This document shows, piece after piece, positions 49,301-56,670 of a stretch of 64,000 nt of DNA. The first letter of the stretch is position 1. Each line of letters starts with the position of its first letter. The notes below the pieces were generated by a model. That model made no database searches and was not told the DNA's origin. It saw nothing but the letters and a program-made list of their open reading frames with translations. Both the position numbers and the translations under genes were made by a program. Source of the stretch: Ciona savignyi (Eukaryota; Chordata; Ascidiacea; Phlebobranchia; Cionidae); contig CH003401.1 in NCBI GenBank assembly GCA_000149265.1, positions 802,299 through 866,298 on the forward strand, given 5' to 3'.

Positions 49301-51174
49301 ACTTCCAAAGTTCTTATAAAGCTATGCAAACTGATTAAAATAAAATTGCTTTAACCCTGTTATATCAGCTTACCTTGCATATTGCCGGATTCCAATACAA
49401 TTTAATGGAGTCAATTGCTTCTTAAGGAAAGCACAACATTTTTGCTTCACGTAATCAACAAGGAACTTATCAGCTGCTGGAAGCAATTCTTCCACATTTT
49501 GTGAAGTTATAATGACCTGGGTTTTAAATAGAAAATAATGGGTGCCTGTAAATACTACAGGATCGCTGGGGTCGCTTAGATTGCTATGAAAAGTAATTCT
49601 AATTCTGTCTCAAACACTAATCTCAACCCCAGAACTAACTTTAACCCCAACCCTAACATAAATATCATGGCTTTTGTAATTACGAAGTATAGTAAGCGAT
49701 TCAAGCGGTTTCTCTAAATACCCAATGTGGGCAGTGTGTAGGCAGTGTGGGCAGTGTGGGCAGTGGGTAGGCAGTGTAGCCAGAGTTAGGGTCAGAGTTA
49801 GGGTCAGAGTTAGGGTCAGAGTTAGGGTCAGAGTTAGGGTCAGAGTTAGGGTTAGAGTTAGGGTCAAAGTTAGGGTCAGAGTTTTATCATACTGCAATAG
49901 CTCCGGTAACCCGACGGTGTGCACGAGGTGATCTGACGGTTGCCCATGTGTTAACCTCGTTGGTTTTCCTATTCACTGGAATAAACATAAATATCCTATC
50001 CTATCCTAATTAAATCGTTAGACCAATTAAACAGTTTAATTTAATTATTTATTGGACTTTTAAGCACCAATAAATGCACAGACAAGAATCGATAAACCTG
50101 AAATGCTTCGCTGTTCTATTACTCGGGGGGAAAACCCTGACCAAGACACAACACATAAAAAAATAAAATTGTAAATTTGAAAATTACAACGAAAGTAACT
50201 GAGCATAAAATACCTAGTCATAAATGAATCTGATTTTTTAAATTAATTTAACAATAAATTCGTTGAATAACTACATACCTGACCAGTATACGCGTAATTT
50301 AGCAATGACGTCATAATTTCAGGGGAAATTCCCGAAAGTTCAATCTCTTGCTTTTCTCCGCTTCCCCACCCTCCATCAAAAAGAGCACTGGGAAAAAAAG
50401 GAATTGCCTTTTTCTTAAATTCTCTTTTGTAAATTAAATTTCATCTTATTATATAATGCAGTAAAATGCAATCTAAATTTCTAAAGACTCTCATAAACCG
50501 TTATTTACCGCAATTAAATCACGTGTGCTAACACGCAATCGATTCTTCTTGATTGCTAGAATAGATAAAAAACTCTTTGAGATTTATTGAAGATAAATAT
50601 ATATTTTTTAAAAAAATATAGTTGGCAATTTCTTTCTATAAGAAATATTAAAATGATTATATACTTTGTTAAATTTTAAAATAATTTGTCGTATTTTATT
50701 GTAAAATATTTTTCTTAAGTTTACCGGCCCGTTATATTTAATAATTACATACATTTCATAAAGAGTTTTAAATACTGTTTATTTTGCAGCCTTTTGGTTC
50801 TTAAGTTATTCCTTTTTATCTACTTGGTGTATTTAATTTGGGCGTAAAAAGAATAAATTTACTAGGTTAGATCTTTTAGTTATTAGTTAGGTTTAGTTTT
50901 TGTTTTTACTGTGAAAATACGCAGAATGACCTTCTATAAAAAATTGAAAACGGAAAAAGACGACAAAACGACTAAACTAATTAGCTTACCTGAAATAATC
51001 ACTGCACGCGCACAAAACCAGTCGATGCACCGGGTATCTGATGTCTTGCACCTTAATTACGACGTCGCAGAATTTTCCCCTTTGCCGCAAGTCATTAAAA
51101 GTTGACGCCCACGAATCCACTAACAGCGGACTTGTCAACATAGAAGTCTCCGAGTCGCTGAGGCACAGCGCCAT
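34320..51174 (-). CDS. KLHL10: KLHL10-like BTB-kelch protein, 12 exons
   Basis: Exons on the minus strand: 50990-51174, 50279-50387, 49374-49516, 48892-49071, 48373-48479, 46615-46769, 46340-46442, 40277-40440, 39134(or 39141)-39232, 36415-36651, 35901-36118, 34320-34623; about 667 residues (human protein ~608). The BTB fold starts FNDLRQRGKFCDVVIKV. BACK follows (EAAHNFILYNFEEVI; LNVRLEETVCEAVFRWIRHD), then six kelch repeats, e.g. ILFAIGGWSGGSPTNAIEAY, FVYVIGGFDGVNYFNTVRRF, KIYALGGMNGSDR, VYIAGGFNGQECLFTAEFYD and VYAVGGFDGVNRLRHAEAY. The last exon (CRSALSCCVMSG) adds an acidic tail ending DMDESESNL-like. The kelch order and the NAIEAY, ECLFTAE and NRLRHAEAY blocks fit KLHL10, a CUL3 substrate adaptor needed for spermatid development in mammals and flies. 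ATG at 51174 is the first in frame. Exon 9/10 phases do not agree with the best donor (see findings). Confidence 0.9.
34690..34945 (-). mobile_element. Decayed SINE family A fragments
   Basis: Two fragments of the reversed body (ggtcaaatcacctcgcgaac; gggaaaacaaaagggcgtta) in the last KLHL10 intron. Confidence 0.5.
35000..35900 (-). repeat. Tandem array of SINE family B units in KLHL10 intron 11
   Basis: Five to six units, roughly 110-120 bp each, mostly alternating in two subtypes, contain (reading plus) tcggtatatgtatcggtcgc, ttaaccattcggccacac, tgtactagacccaccattcg and cccataatgggttc. Read on the minus strand the unit has a tRNA-Ser/Leu-like box A (gtggccgaatggttaacg) and a gggttcgaaac box B. 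The array stops at the end of exon 35901-36118, and its word gaatggtgggtc is the exon end plus donor. Confidence 0.85.
36154..36381. mobile_element. MITE (CCTCTAAATACTACAGG family) forming most of an intron
   Basis: Ends gcctctaaatactacagg / gtagtatttagaggtacc; the interior contains aattctaaccctgacccaaa and tataagcgat-like words. It occupies 228 of the 296 bases between KLHL10 exons 10 and 11. Relatives are at 49541-49721 and 54567-54802. Confidence 0.85.
37015..37195 (-). mobile_element. SINE family A, reverse, partial
   Basis: Body words gttatcacatgcgcaatcgt and cagatcacctcgg, with a duplicated part (ggacgttatcatacgggcaa). KLHL10 intron 9. Confidence 0.6.
37805..37925 (+). mobile_element. 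SINE family B, forward
   Basis: Head cgtgtgaaaatggttaacgc and tail region catcatgggtttgaaacttg, in a KLHL10 intron. Confidence 0.65.
37940..38480. repeat. ~62-bp minisatellite
   Basis: Eight to nine units of ggactctgtaaaacgacccc plus ctaaggacacctttttatc and tcacattataatcttg. KLHL10 intron 9. Confidence 0.9.
38925..39090. repeat. 32-bp minisatellite
   Basis: Five nearly perfect units of taaacccaatttgagcaaaa plus acaactttagga. It ends about 45 bases from the donor side of KLHL10 exon 9. Confidence 0.93.
39355..39600 (+). mobile_element. SINE family A, forward
   Basis: Head agtttggtggtttagtgcat through tail atatccaatcctac. KLHL10 intron 8. Confidence 0.8.
39918..40205 (+). mobile_element. SINE family A, forward
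   Basis: Nearly complete: ggttagtctggcggtttaag, the tRNA-like T-arm region, body, and ataaacatgaa at the 3' end without the tatcc tail. It ends 71 bp from KLHL10 exon 8. Confidence 0.85.
40463..40835 (+). mobile_element. Two SINE family A copies in series
   Basis: First copy 40463-40680 (ends atatcctatccc), then a second, partial head and body at about 40690-40835. Immediately left of the Ty3/gypsy element. Confidence 0.75.
40941..41132 (+). repeat. 5' LTR of Ty3/gypsy element
   Basis: 192 bp, begins TGTAAAG and ends CGCTACA; an aataaa (ttgaataaattgtg) lies about 25 bp before its end and could serve polyadenylation. The sequence just inside (attttttggcgtccctgg-like) is where a primer-binding site would be expected; the tRNA was not identified. 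Confidence 0.96.
41167..42000 (+). CDS. Ty3/gypsy gag
   Basis: 277 codons from the first ATG (41167) to TAA. The centre is a retrotransposon-gag helical domain (KMPFNGHISWPDFKQQF and WNFQSLVGAFDRKY regions). The C-terminus has one CCHC zinc knuckle, CFYCGQSGHWKREC, for RNA binding. The pol frame starts 39 bases after the stop, in a different frame. It should form the capsid of the intracellular particle. Confidence 0.9.
   Translation: MEEIIEGIRKQFDKLQLDEKVQAGLVQIIKKEADGSPALTEVASTEKVGCSGQSVKPFRSDVALKMPFNGHISWPDFKQQFQNIAKVNNWDDAQMGLQLACCLQGDALMVQAGLPQEHRWNFQSLVGAFDRKYAPKSSCRSKAIFYSAVRGSNENLIDFSYRLRVLLHNAHPELKEDKEAILIEKYASGIGVASLRHAIILQNPKTLDMAVQLVLKLEDRDGVNSDRTKFSYPEGGTDNCFYCGQSGHWKRECNLRRLHARDNANRRPNFNRAGSNC
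42039..43808 (+). CDS. Ty3/gypsy pol, protease-RT-RNase H part
   Basis: 589 codons. Protease active site LLDTGSGATVI near residue 30; reverse transcriptase with WSSPVVLVTKKDG, the palm motif YIDDVICFS and FLGFASYYRRF; RNase H beginning FVLDTDASGVAVGG. The frame then goes wrong: the expected RNase H block continues one frame later from about 43767, and the 13 residues before the stop at 43808 are out of frame. Together with a second shift near 43855 this separates the integrase from the polymerase. I describe the break only. Confidence 0.9.
   Translation: MAKIRPVDSTLHLFLPCTVQNVNFNFLLDTGSGATVINRSSVYQRIFNPPNIDPSQGELLSVEGNPIRCYGRMMTKLCFRGLEMSHRVAVADIAGCDGILGLDILSRAGCVIDLVNNKICLKGKMLTLGINQPLVLLPPQKAIGRKLPQPELSIPDHLLCITENLNHLSDDQKQKAIQLITDYSDLFSTESGYLGHTDVVRHQINTGDARPIRQRPRRMSLAKQRMVEEELDKMLASGIIEPSRSPWSSPVVLVTKKDGTPRFCVDFRKLNEITKKDSYPLPRMEDMLDMLSGSSCFSTLDLASGYWQVEMDKNDREKTAFTVAGKGLFQFKVMCFGLTNAPGTFERLMESVLKGLLHKICAVYIDDVICFSKDFNDNLLHLQKVFDRLRLAGLKLKPKKCQLFRRSTKFLGHLVTADGIRCDPEKTAAVQEWPIPVNVKEVRSFLGFASYYRRFIRKFAEKATPLSALTHKNRVFKWTDDCSDAFTQLRKELSTAPVLSYPLFDSPFVLDTDASGVAVGGVLSQMVDGNEQVVAFYSSTFSKTERNYCATYRELVAAVKAIKHFRHYLWGKEVYVTHRSRFPEMVSFV
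43859..45499 (+). CDS. Ty3/gypsy pol, integrase part (frame-separated)
   Basis: Open frame following the second frameshift; no ATG is expected because it belongs to pol. It shows the end of RNase H/linker (HRPGERHLNADGLSRR), the integrase zinc domain (H...H and CKWCIPC), and catalytic residues in VGIDFMGPLP, HSDQGRDFES and GQVERFN, so the DDE triad is present. The C-terminus has GPYLVIDRVSPCLYKI and no chromodomain that I can see. Integrase would insert element cDNA, but this copy cannot be made as a single polyprotein without two frame changes. Confidence 0.88.
   Translation, partial: DFEVQHRPGERHLNADGLSRRCCTRKECADCSQISQEKSPRVAVNLISRASSTDCNWLDTWNDSQIRQWQTEDPQLSVVIHLKSQSQYPPSDLRIYPDGIRTLLLQWDLLEVRNGLLYRMWYPDNNFEMPNLLLVAPGIIRQHIFQHLHSFRTAGHLGITRTTYRIRRRFYWPGLKEDVRRWCKWCIPCARRKPHHGKHRWALTQQMASAPMERVGIDFMGPLPRTDQGNEYILVVTDYFTKWTECFALPNQRAVTTAEVLVTQFFSRFGIPRYLHSDQGRDFESHLFREMCRVLEITKTRSSPYRPQSSGQVERFNRTLQMMLSAFVNDNRNDWDVHLPYLGMAYRCSVHESTKYTPNRLMLGRETTMPIDLMTGSPPNSVTFSCHTEYVEWIKSATENAFNTTYSHLKKAAVRQKRNYDKSVQSWSFKANDWVWYYYPPAGRKKLGQGWTGPYLVIDRVSPCLYKIQASPHSRPKIIHVDNLRLLEAETMPANWLHERDESAPEPIDETIDQEMMWTNELDQIPTISGFGRRRRRPAYLHDFVC
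45547..45738 (+). repeat. 3' LTR of Ty3/gypsy element
   Basis: 192 bp, same as the 5' LTR base for base by eye; followed by the target duplication ctag. Confidence 0.96.
45825..46015 (-). mobile_element. SINE family A, reverse, partial
   Basis: Begins with the reversed tail (aggatataggatactgggat) and has the body; the head is missing. KLHL10 intron 7. Confidence 0.75.
46800..47085 (-). mobile_element. SINE family A, reverse
   Basis: Complete from the reversed tail (ctaggataggatattcatg) to the head (cactaaaccactagactaac). KLHL10 intron 5. Confidence 0.85.
47100..47480 (-). mobile_element. Decayed SINE family A fragments
   Basis: Overlapping reversed tails and bodies (tcatgtttattctcatgagg; aggatatccatgtttatcca) without heads. 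Confidence 0.55.
47475..47530. repeat. Inverted repeat aaggatgtactgaaagtg
   Basis: aaggatgtactgaaagtg (47479-47496) faces cactttcagtacatcctt (47513-47530) across a 16-base loop: a perfect 18-bp hairpin. It may be the remains of a small palindromic element. Confidence 0.8.
47640..48335. repeat. AT-rich 60-100-bp tandem repeat
   Basis: About nine variable units with cacaatagcttaaaaggttg, tttaaaccacaat and aatcctacaataaaatt. It ends about 40 bases from KLHL10 exon 5. Confidence 0.85.
48505..48840 (+). mobile_element. SINE family A, forward
   Basis: Head with an internal duplication of the gggcaaggcactttacggacattg segment, body, and an extended tatcctat tail. Confidence 0.85.
49085..49260 (-). 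mobile_element. Decayed SINE family A, reverse
   Basis: Remnants cacaggcaattgtcaaatta and related words; boundaries unclear. KLHL10 intron 3. Confidence 0.45.
49541..49721. mobile_element. MITE (CCTCTAAATACTACAGG family), truncated
   Basis: Left end gggtgcctgtaaatactaca plus interior, ending at ggtttctctaaatacc. It starts only 24 bases upstream of the KLHL10 exon 3 acceptor. Confidence 0.8.
49722..49885. repeat. Tandem repeats: gggcagtgt(ag) and 12-bp gttagggtcaga
   Basis: A short gggcagtgt repeat passes into about eight units of gttagggtcaga, a telomere-like (TTAGGG-containing) minisatellite. Long open frames in it come from the repeat. Confidence 0.9.
49886..50010 (+). mobile_element. SINE family A 3' half
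   Basis: From atactgcaatagctccggta to the tail tatcctatcctaa. KLHL10 intron 2. Confidence 0.8.
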
Positions 51175-51599
51175 AGCGCCACCCAACGGAACACTTATCA
51201 CTTTATATTAGCTGGTAAAAGCCTCCTAACAAATTTTTTTACAAAAATTGTCCGAAATTATTATCACAGTTTCATTTTTAAGCCCATAATACTGCTTTGA
51301 GACTAAAATAAATAAATACACATGGGGGTTGTTTGTATTTCTTATGACGTAATAAAGCCATTATTAAATAATAAAATCAGTTACGTAATACGTTTTACCA
51401 ATGAAAAAAGTATTTTTTTTTTAAAGTATAGTATTTCACAAAACGAACAATATCTACTTATTTTGGATTTTCTATATATCTATTTTTATTTTGTCTTTAC
51501 TATTTTAATTGATTTTAAGAGTATATATCAACAATTTATTCCTAAAACAGTTAGTACTTTTTTATTCATGAAAGAAGAAAACGTCAGAATCATATACAA

Positions 51600-51725
51600 C
51601 AGACTTTAATACTCTGGCAACTTTATGCTGGGCGCAAAGTAATCTGACGATTGCCCGTGTTATAACTCCCCATGCGTTTTTCCATTCACGGTGATAAACA
51701 TGATTGTGCTATCCTATCCTAAAAA
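51600..51725 (+). mobile_element. SINE family A 3' half
   Basis: Body and tail only (gacgattgcccgtgttataa; tgctatcctatcct). Upstream of KLHL10. Confidence 0.75.
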
Positions 51726-51855
51726 AATAAGCAAGCGTTTGTACGTTTTGTTTATTGATTTCAATTCACAATGATTCCAATTCATCATAAAACCTGTTCG
51801 AAAGAAATATAAATTTAGAGTAAAAAAACAAATTTAGGAACATGTTTAAACGATA

Positions 51856-51955
51856 NNNNNNNNNNNNNNNNNNNNNNNNNNNNNNNNNNNNNNNNNNNNN
51901 NNNNNNNNNNNNNNNNNNNNNNNNNNNNNNNNNNNNNNNNNNNNNNNNNNNNNNN
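51856..51955. other. Assembly gap (100 N)
   Basis: Exactly 100 N, a usual placeholder for a gap of unknown length. Confidence 0.99.
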
Positions 51956-51979
51956 GATTTATATATTTTTAAGTAAAGA

Positions 51980-52205
51980 ACTAGTCGGTTGTGTTCTTGG
52001 GCAAGGCACTTTACGGACATTGCCTTAACCCAGCGGATTAATGGGTTCTACCAAATTGAAGGAACGTGTCTAATAGACACTGTCTATCATACACAACACA
52101 CTGCGATGGGCGCGAGGTGATCTGGCGATTGCCCGTGTGTTAACTCCCTTGGTTTTCCCACTCACGGGGATAAACATGAATATCCTATCCTATCCTAACC
52201 TATCC
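51980..52205 (+). mobile_element. SINE family A, forward, cut by the gap
   Basis: Starts inside the head (actagtcggttgtgttcttg) next to the N run and ends with tatcctatcctaacctatcc. Confidence 0.85.
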
Positions 52206-52298
52206 CATGTAGGCTATTTACCGAATTGACTTTGTAGATCTCCACGTGAACCGGCAATAGATCCATCTGGTTTATCTGGGATAAATGTGCCAATAAAT

Positions 52299-52637
52299 TC
52301 TGATGTACAATTTTAACAAAGTGCCATTAAACTGCAACAGTTTCCGTATTATTTCTTATCCTGCTATTAAGTAATCATGCAATAATACCAATAATACAAT
52401 GTGTTACAATTACTCACTTAATAAAATCGTGTTATAATACAATGAAAGAAAACAACTTACGAGGACGCCTGAAGTGGTGTTCAAATAAAAACTTTGGTTT
52501 CTCTGGTTAAAAGATATCGGGGGGTGGGGGTGGTGGGGGTGGTGTTTGTTGTTACCTCCAACAGGACTGATCGCCTCGGTGGCAATAACAGCAAGAAGCA
52601 GAAGCGAAAACATAAATACTGGAAGTGTAGTCTTCAT
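52299..52637 (-). CDS. Small secreted His/Pro-rich protein, 5' exons (partial)
   Basis: Exon 1 (52461-52637, 59 codons) starts at ATG 52637 directly after a T-rich tract and AG (52638-52639), so the ATG could follow a spliced leader at once. Residues 1-24 are a clear signal peptide (MKTTLPVFMFSLLLLAVIAT). Then follow a His/Pro-rich stretch KHHPHHPHPP (about 31-40) and possible N-glycosylation sites NQS and NTT. The exon ends at a good donor (CTC|gtaagttg). A plausible acceptor (gtacatcag) begins exon 2 at 52299 and extends to lower coordinates; phase 0 gives an open frame (NLLAHLSQINQMDLLPV) past a possible donor near 52230, towards the SINE and N gap. I do not recognise the family. The His/Pro cluster might bind metal, but that is speculation. 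Confidence 0.6.
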
Positions 52638-52659
52638 CTAAGAAACAAAATTATAATAT

Positions 52660-52900
52660 TATAGGATATTCATATGTATTCCTGTTAATGAAAACTCAAT
52701 GGGCGTTAACACAAGGGTGATTTTTCAGGCAACCTTGCGCGATTAGACAAATCCTTTTATTTGGTAGAACTCATTAATCTACTGAGTTCAATCGATGTCC
52801 GTTAAGTGCCATGTCCAAGGACAGAACCGTTCAACTATCGACCGCTTTCAAACCTACAACCCTTTGGCTAAAAGGCAGCGCACTAACCCATCACGCTCTG
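52660..52900 (-). mobile_element. SINE family A, reverse
   Basis: From ataggatattcatatgtatt to the reversed head (ctaaaaggcagcgcactaac). Confidence 0.8.
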
Positions 52901-52999
52901 TCCGACTTCTCTGCTCTGTCCGACTTCGAAAAAGTCTCTTACAAATGTAATGATTCGCATTGGAGATGTGTTATTTATAAAATTGCAGTTTTAAAATTT

Positions 53000-53544
53000 T
53001 AGTTCTTTTCTCTGTATGGATTTAAGTTCCAAGAAAATCTAATAGGAAATCATGACATATGCCTTATCGTCAGTGCTGTGTAGACTACGTATGGCAACCC
53101 TAATACATATATTCGTTAAAATTTTGTTTTGCTTAATTGGCACAGTTAAAATACAAGGTTTATATGCAAACATAAAGTGTTAGATATACTAAACGACAGA
53201 ACTGTCAGTTATAATGTGTTTCCGTCTACAAAAATAAGGGGGTAGCTTACCGTTTTGTTTTATGGTTTTCTTGAACAACTTATTATTAAAATACAAAGCC
53301 GACAATATTAAAGAGATTATAAACTTTCTGCATTTGTTTGTAAATTTGATTTTTGTGAATGTCTTAATTACGTAACATACACGACAATAGACAACCGAAC
53401 TCTACGGTGGAAATGTGCAATAACTGTTCCTAGCGCGTTTGTAGGGTAAAGTAATTGGCCATGTGGTAGTTTAATATCCCTTAGGCCTATTTGTTTGTTT
53501 AAGGGGATAAAATATAAAAACCCTAGAGAACCGTTATTCAAAAG
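53000..53544. other. No recognised gene
   Basis: AT-rich spacer between the SINE and the tRNA gene; no coding signal seen. Confidence 0.5.
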
Positions 53545-53616
53545 TAGCAGAGGATGGTTTCGATCCATCGACCTCTGGGTTATGGGCCCAGCACGCTTCC
53601 GCTGCGCCACTCTGCT
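53545..53616 (-). tRNA. Initiator tRNA-Met (CAT)
   Basis: 72 bases on the minus strand. The acceptor stem pairs AGCAGAG with CTCTGCT, the D-arm region is TGGCGCAGCGGAAGCG, and the anticodon stem and loop is TGGGCCCATAACCCA with anticodon CAT (plus 582-584 of 53xxx). The T arm has GATCGAAACC rather than the elongator TTCGA form, and A1 with A-U like ends marks the initiator. A TTTT run follows the 3' end on the minus strand, as expected for RNA polymerase III termination. Boxes A and B are intact, so the gene looks functional. It is not one of the tRNA-like SINEs, which lack an acceptor stem. Confidence 0.95.
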
Positions 53617-53639
53617 TTACATAAAACACGGTTCTAAAA

Positions 53640-54080
53640 GATGATGTAAAGTTTTGTAAACTGAGGAAATTATTAAACATCCGCTGTATACTGACATACC
53701 GATATATTATTACTAGGTGGCGCTAGTGGTACGCACATATATAACCAGCACAGCACACCGTTATTTAAAAAACAGTTCTAATCCAAACTCGCTTTATTGA
53801 AATAAGGTCATTTTTTGTCGAAAGGCGCTATTAAACAAATTGTGCTTAAAGGGATATTTTTTTTTCTAAAACATATTAACTTATAAATGAGATAATATTA
53901 ATTAAAAATGAGAGATGGCGCTGCAATAAGGTATGAAAAAGTACTTAACACCACTCTTTTGTGGTATGATATAGTCCCGTGTTAGATTTCATAATTATAA
54001 TTTTTTTTTTAATATTTTATTCGGAATTTTTATTTATTCCTCCATCAGGAATTCTGCAGCTATAAAGTCTTTAGATGCCG
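53640..54080. other. No recognised gene
   Basis: AT-rich spacer. Two similar words (tggcgctagtggta, tggcgctgcaa) occur but I see no feature. Confidence 0.5.
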
Positions 54081-54147
54081 CCAAAGCTGGTCGGTTGTGT
54101 CCCTGGGCAAGGCACTTACCGAACAATCGAACATTGCCTGAACCCCA

Positions 54148-54530
54148 GTATGGAAAGTACGGCAGCTGCACACTCGATTTTTTTTATTCCCTGCGCCTTT
54201 GCACACTTGGGTAATTTCACACATGCTCGTGAGCTGGCAGTATAAACAGCGTATAATTTCCAACAAACCTGTAAACCTACCTCTGGACCTCGGGTAATTT
54301 ACTGTCAGTACGTTTTTTGTTACATAGATAGATATGTTAGCTGATGGACACGGTAGATTTAGAATAGAATAATACGTTTGTTTAAGATTTTTACAAAATA
54401 GTAATAAAAGAAGATTTTGTGCACACTTGAAGTGTGCACTCTTGGACGTTTGCACACTGCACACTTAAATATTTGGCGTGTGCACACTCGAGATCTCGGC
54501 AAAAATTGACGTACTTTCCATACGGGCCTG
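54148..54530. mobile_element. Element with GTATGGAAAGTACG termini
   Basis: Inverted ends agtatggaaagtacg / cgtactttccatac enclose ~380 bp. The flanks (gaacccagt / gaaccgagc) suggest it broke a SINE at gcctgaaccc. Terminal words such as cacactcga and cgagtgtgcac also mirror each other, so the terminal repeat is longer than 14 bp. Confidence 0.75.
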
Positions 54531-54566
54531 AACCGAGCGGATTAATGGGTTCTACCAAATTAAAGG

Positions 54567-54802
54567 GGGTGCCTCTAAATACTACAGGACCGCTTGGAGC
54601 GCTTGGATCACTTAGATTGCTATGGAAAGTAATTCTAACCATGTCCCAAACACTAATCTCAACCCCAGAACTAACTTTAACCCCAACCCTAACATAAATA
54701 TCATGGCTTTTGTAATTACTAAGTATAGTAAGCGATCCAAGCGATCCAAGCGATCCAAGCGATTTAAGCGGTCCAAGCGCTCCTGTAGTATTTAGAGGTA
54801 CC
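54567..54802. mobile_element. MITE (CCTCTAAATACTACAGG family), intact
   Basis: Ends ggtgcctctaaatactacag / gtagtatttagaggtacc, with an internal gcgatccaa repeat. Flanked by near-duplicate aattaaagg / aatcaaagg, consistent with a ~9-bp target duplication in the SINE. Confidence 0.88.
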
Positions 54803-54980
54803 GAATCAAAGGAACGTGTGAATCATACACAACACACTGCAATAGCTTCGGGAACTCGACAGTTGGCACGAGGTAATCTGAGATGTTGTGTTGAACCCCT
54901 TGATTTTCCTATTCGTGGGGATAAAGAATATCCTACCCAAAAAAAGTACATTGTTGTTAAAATTTAAGTTGTACTGCATG

Positions 54981-54995
54981 TTTTTTTTATTATAG
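54981..54995 (+). promoter_or_regulatory. Splice acceptor before PRIMPOL start
   Basis: A T-rich tract and AG (ttttttttattatag) lie 8 bases before the ATG at 55004. No upstream exon was recognised, so this may be a trans-splice (spliced leader) acceptor or the end of a 5' UTR intron. Confidence 0.6.
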
Positions 54996-55003
54996 GTATA
55001 TAA

Positions 55004-56527
55004 ATGAACCCAATTAATTTAGAGTCCTGTGCCAAGTTAAAACGCAACTTTTACTCAAAAAACCTTCAAATTGTATCTAAGAAATACAAGGAAAACCCAC
55101 TTGTCTTATGCTACAGACCAAGATTGTCAGAATTGGATTTGCCTCCACCAAATTGGAGGTTATTTACCAAACAAAATGATGCAATTGATTTTGCAAGGAG
55201 CTCAAGTGAAAAATTATTTGTTTTCTCAAATGAAATTGCAGAGGGTGGTGTGAGAAACTTTATCTCGACTAGTTTAGAAGAATTCTGGTTTTATTATTCG
55301 CAAAAGAAGCCTGAAGACCGTCATCTATATGAGGTCATACAAGACCAAGCCCCTTGCCATTTGTACTTTGATATTGAATACGATAAAACCTTAAATCCAG
55401 AAAAAAAGGGTGAAAATATGATTTCTATTTGGATAGAATATGTGTCCGCTTGTTTGCAGCATCATTTCGGGCTCGTAGTGACTCGGGAAAATGTACTTGA
55501 ACTGGATTCAAGTTCAGTTGCAAAATTTAGTCAACATTTAATATTTCATCTTCCCGGATTCTGTGCTTTTAAAAACAACATTGAACTTGGAAAATTTGTT
55601 AAGCAAATCTGCTCAAATTTGGAACATTTTATTGCTGTGGATGATGAGTTTACTGATGCAAACTTTGATTGGATACATGGAATGGACTTTCGCGAAAAAT
55701 TGCAAGATTTATTTGTTAAAACACGAAATGGAAATGAGGTTTTTGTGGACCGAGGCGTTTATACGAAAAATCGCAATTTTAGATTAATTCTGTCGAGTAA
55801 ACTGAACAAAAATGTTGAGTTGAGACTTTCTAAGAGTTGCAGGTTCGATTACAAGTTTCTTATGTCAGAAACCCCGATTTATCAACCTTTCAAACCAGGA
55901 ATAATCACTGGAACTTGTCACAACCTTATTAATATGAAATGCTTATTTTTTGCCTCTATTGTCACCAATGTGTGTGAAGATAAAGTGAAGAAGTTTCTTG
56001 AAGTGAAGGATTATGCAACAACAACCCATAAAAGCGTCAAATTGCCACGACCTGTTACAGACACTATAACTTCCAACACGGGGAGCTTATTTTGTGGGAT
56101 CCCTTATGAAGATATAGCACAATTTATAACAAACCATGTTAAACAAGTTAACCCAAATGCCCGGGTAAGAAAATGGACATATTTTCCGACCACCCGTGTA
56201 ATTAACTATGACATCACAGGGACAAGGTATTGCCATAATATCGGCAGAGAGCACAGGAGTAATAATATCATGTATGTAGTTGATGTGGCATCTAAAACGT
56301 GCCACCAGAAATGTTATGACCCCTCTTGTAGAGCAATAGACTACAAGTCACCTGTTTTGCCATTGTCCGAAGATATTATTGATGTCATATTGTGTATTGA
56401 ACTAATCGACCAATTAGAAGACCAGGAATTAATTAAAACAGCAGAAAGTATTGAGGAAGCAACCAATGAGATTTCGGATTATGACCTCATAAATGCACTT
56501 GATGAATTCGAATCTAACAAAAACTAA
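55004..56527 (+). CDS. PRIMPOL: Primase-polymerase PrimPol
   Basis: 507 codons in a single uninterrupted exon, ATG at 55004. Archaeo-eukaryotic primase fold: motif I YFDIEYD (Asp123, Glu125), motif II FSQHLI (Ser176, His178) and motif III VDRGVYTKNRNFRL (Asp249). The zinc module is RYCHNIGREH...KCYDPSCRA (Cys410, His417, Cys437, Cys442), needed for primase activity. The acidic C-terminus SDYDLINALDEFES looks like an RPA-binding motif. PrimPol re-primes DNA synthesis past lesions in nucleus and mitochondria. The length is close to the human enzyme (~560), and all key residues are present. The gene has no introns, in contrast to the many exons of vertebrate PRIMPOL, while neighbours here are intron-rich. 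FAM241B starts 177 bases after its stop in the same direction. Confidence 0.95.
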   Translation: MNPINLESCAKLKRNFYSKNLQIVSKKYKENPLVLCYRPRLSELDLPPPNWRLFTKQNDAIDFARSSSEKLFVFSNEIAEGGVRNFISTSLEEFWFYYSQKKPEDRHLYEVIQDQAPCHLYFDIEYDKTLNPEKKGENMISIWIEYVSACLQHHFGLVVTRENVLELDSSSVAKFSQHLIFHLPGFCAFKNNIELGKFVKQICSNLEHFIAVDDEFTDANFDWIHGMDFREKLQDLFVKTRNGNEVFVDRGVYTKNRNFRLILSSKLNKNVELRLSKSCRFDYKFLMSETPIYQPFKPGIITGTCHNLINMKCLFFASIVTNVCEDKVKKFLEVKDYATTTHKSVKLPRPVTDTITSNTGSLFCGIPYEDIAQFITNHVKQVNPNARVRKWTYFPTTRVINYDITGTRYCHNIGREHRSNNIMYVVDVASKTCHQKCYDPSCRAIDYKSPVLPLSEDIIDVILCIELIDQLEDQELIKTAESIEEATNEISDYDLINALDEFESNKN

Positions 56528-56670
56528 TTCTGTATTCTTAGACCATTTTTTTTAATTGTTACATTTTGTTTGTTTTATTGAATCCAACCATGCACTTATT
56601 GTCTTTTCATTTTAATTGTGCCGAAATTTTTTTTTCAAGTTTTCGTTTCTATTCAAAAGTTTTGTAATTT

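Larger units (their letters stand above)
54080..54935 (+). mobile_element. SINE family A, interrupted
   Basis: Head parts at 54085-54165 and 54520-54566, body at 54803-54935. The second break is the MITE at 54567-54802. The first insert (about 54150-54530) has inverted flanks (tatggaaagtacg / cgtactttccatac) and internal repeats of tgcacactt. Confidence 0.75.

Noticed and set aside
49610-49931. Open frames of TLTLTL or RVRVRV
   Set aside because: Products of the 12-bp minisatellite; no gene features.
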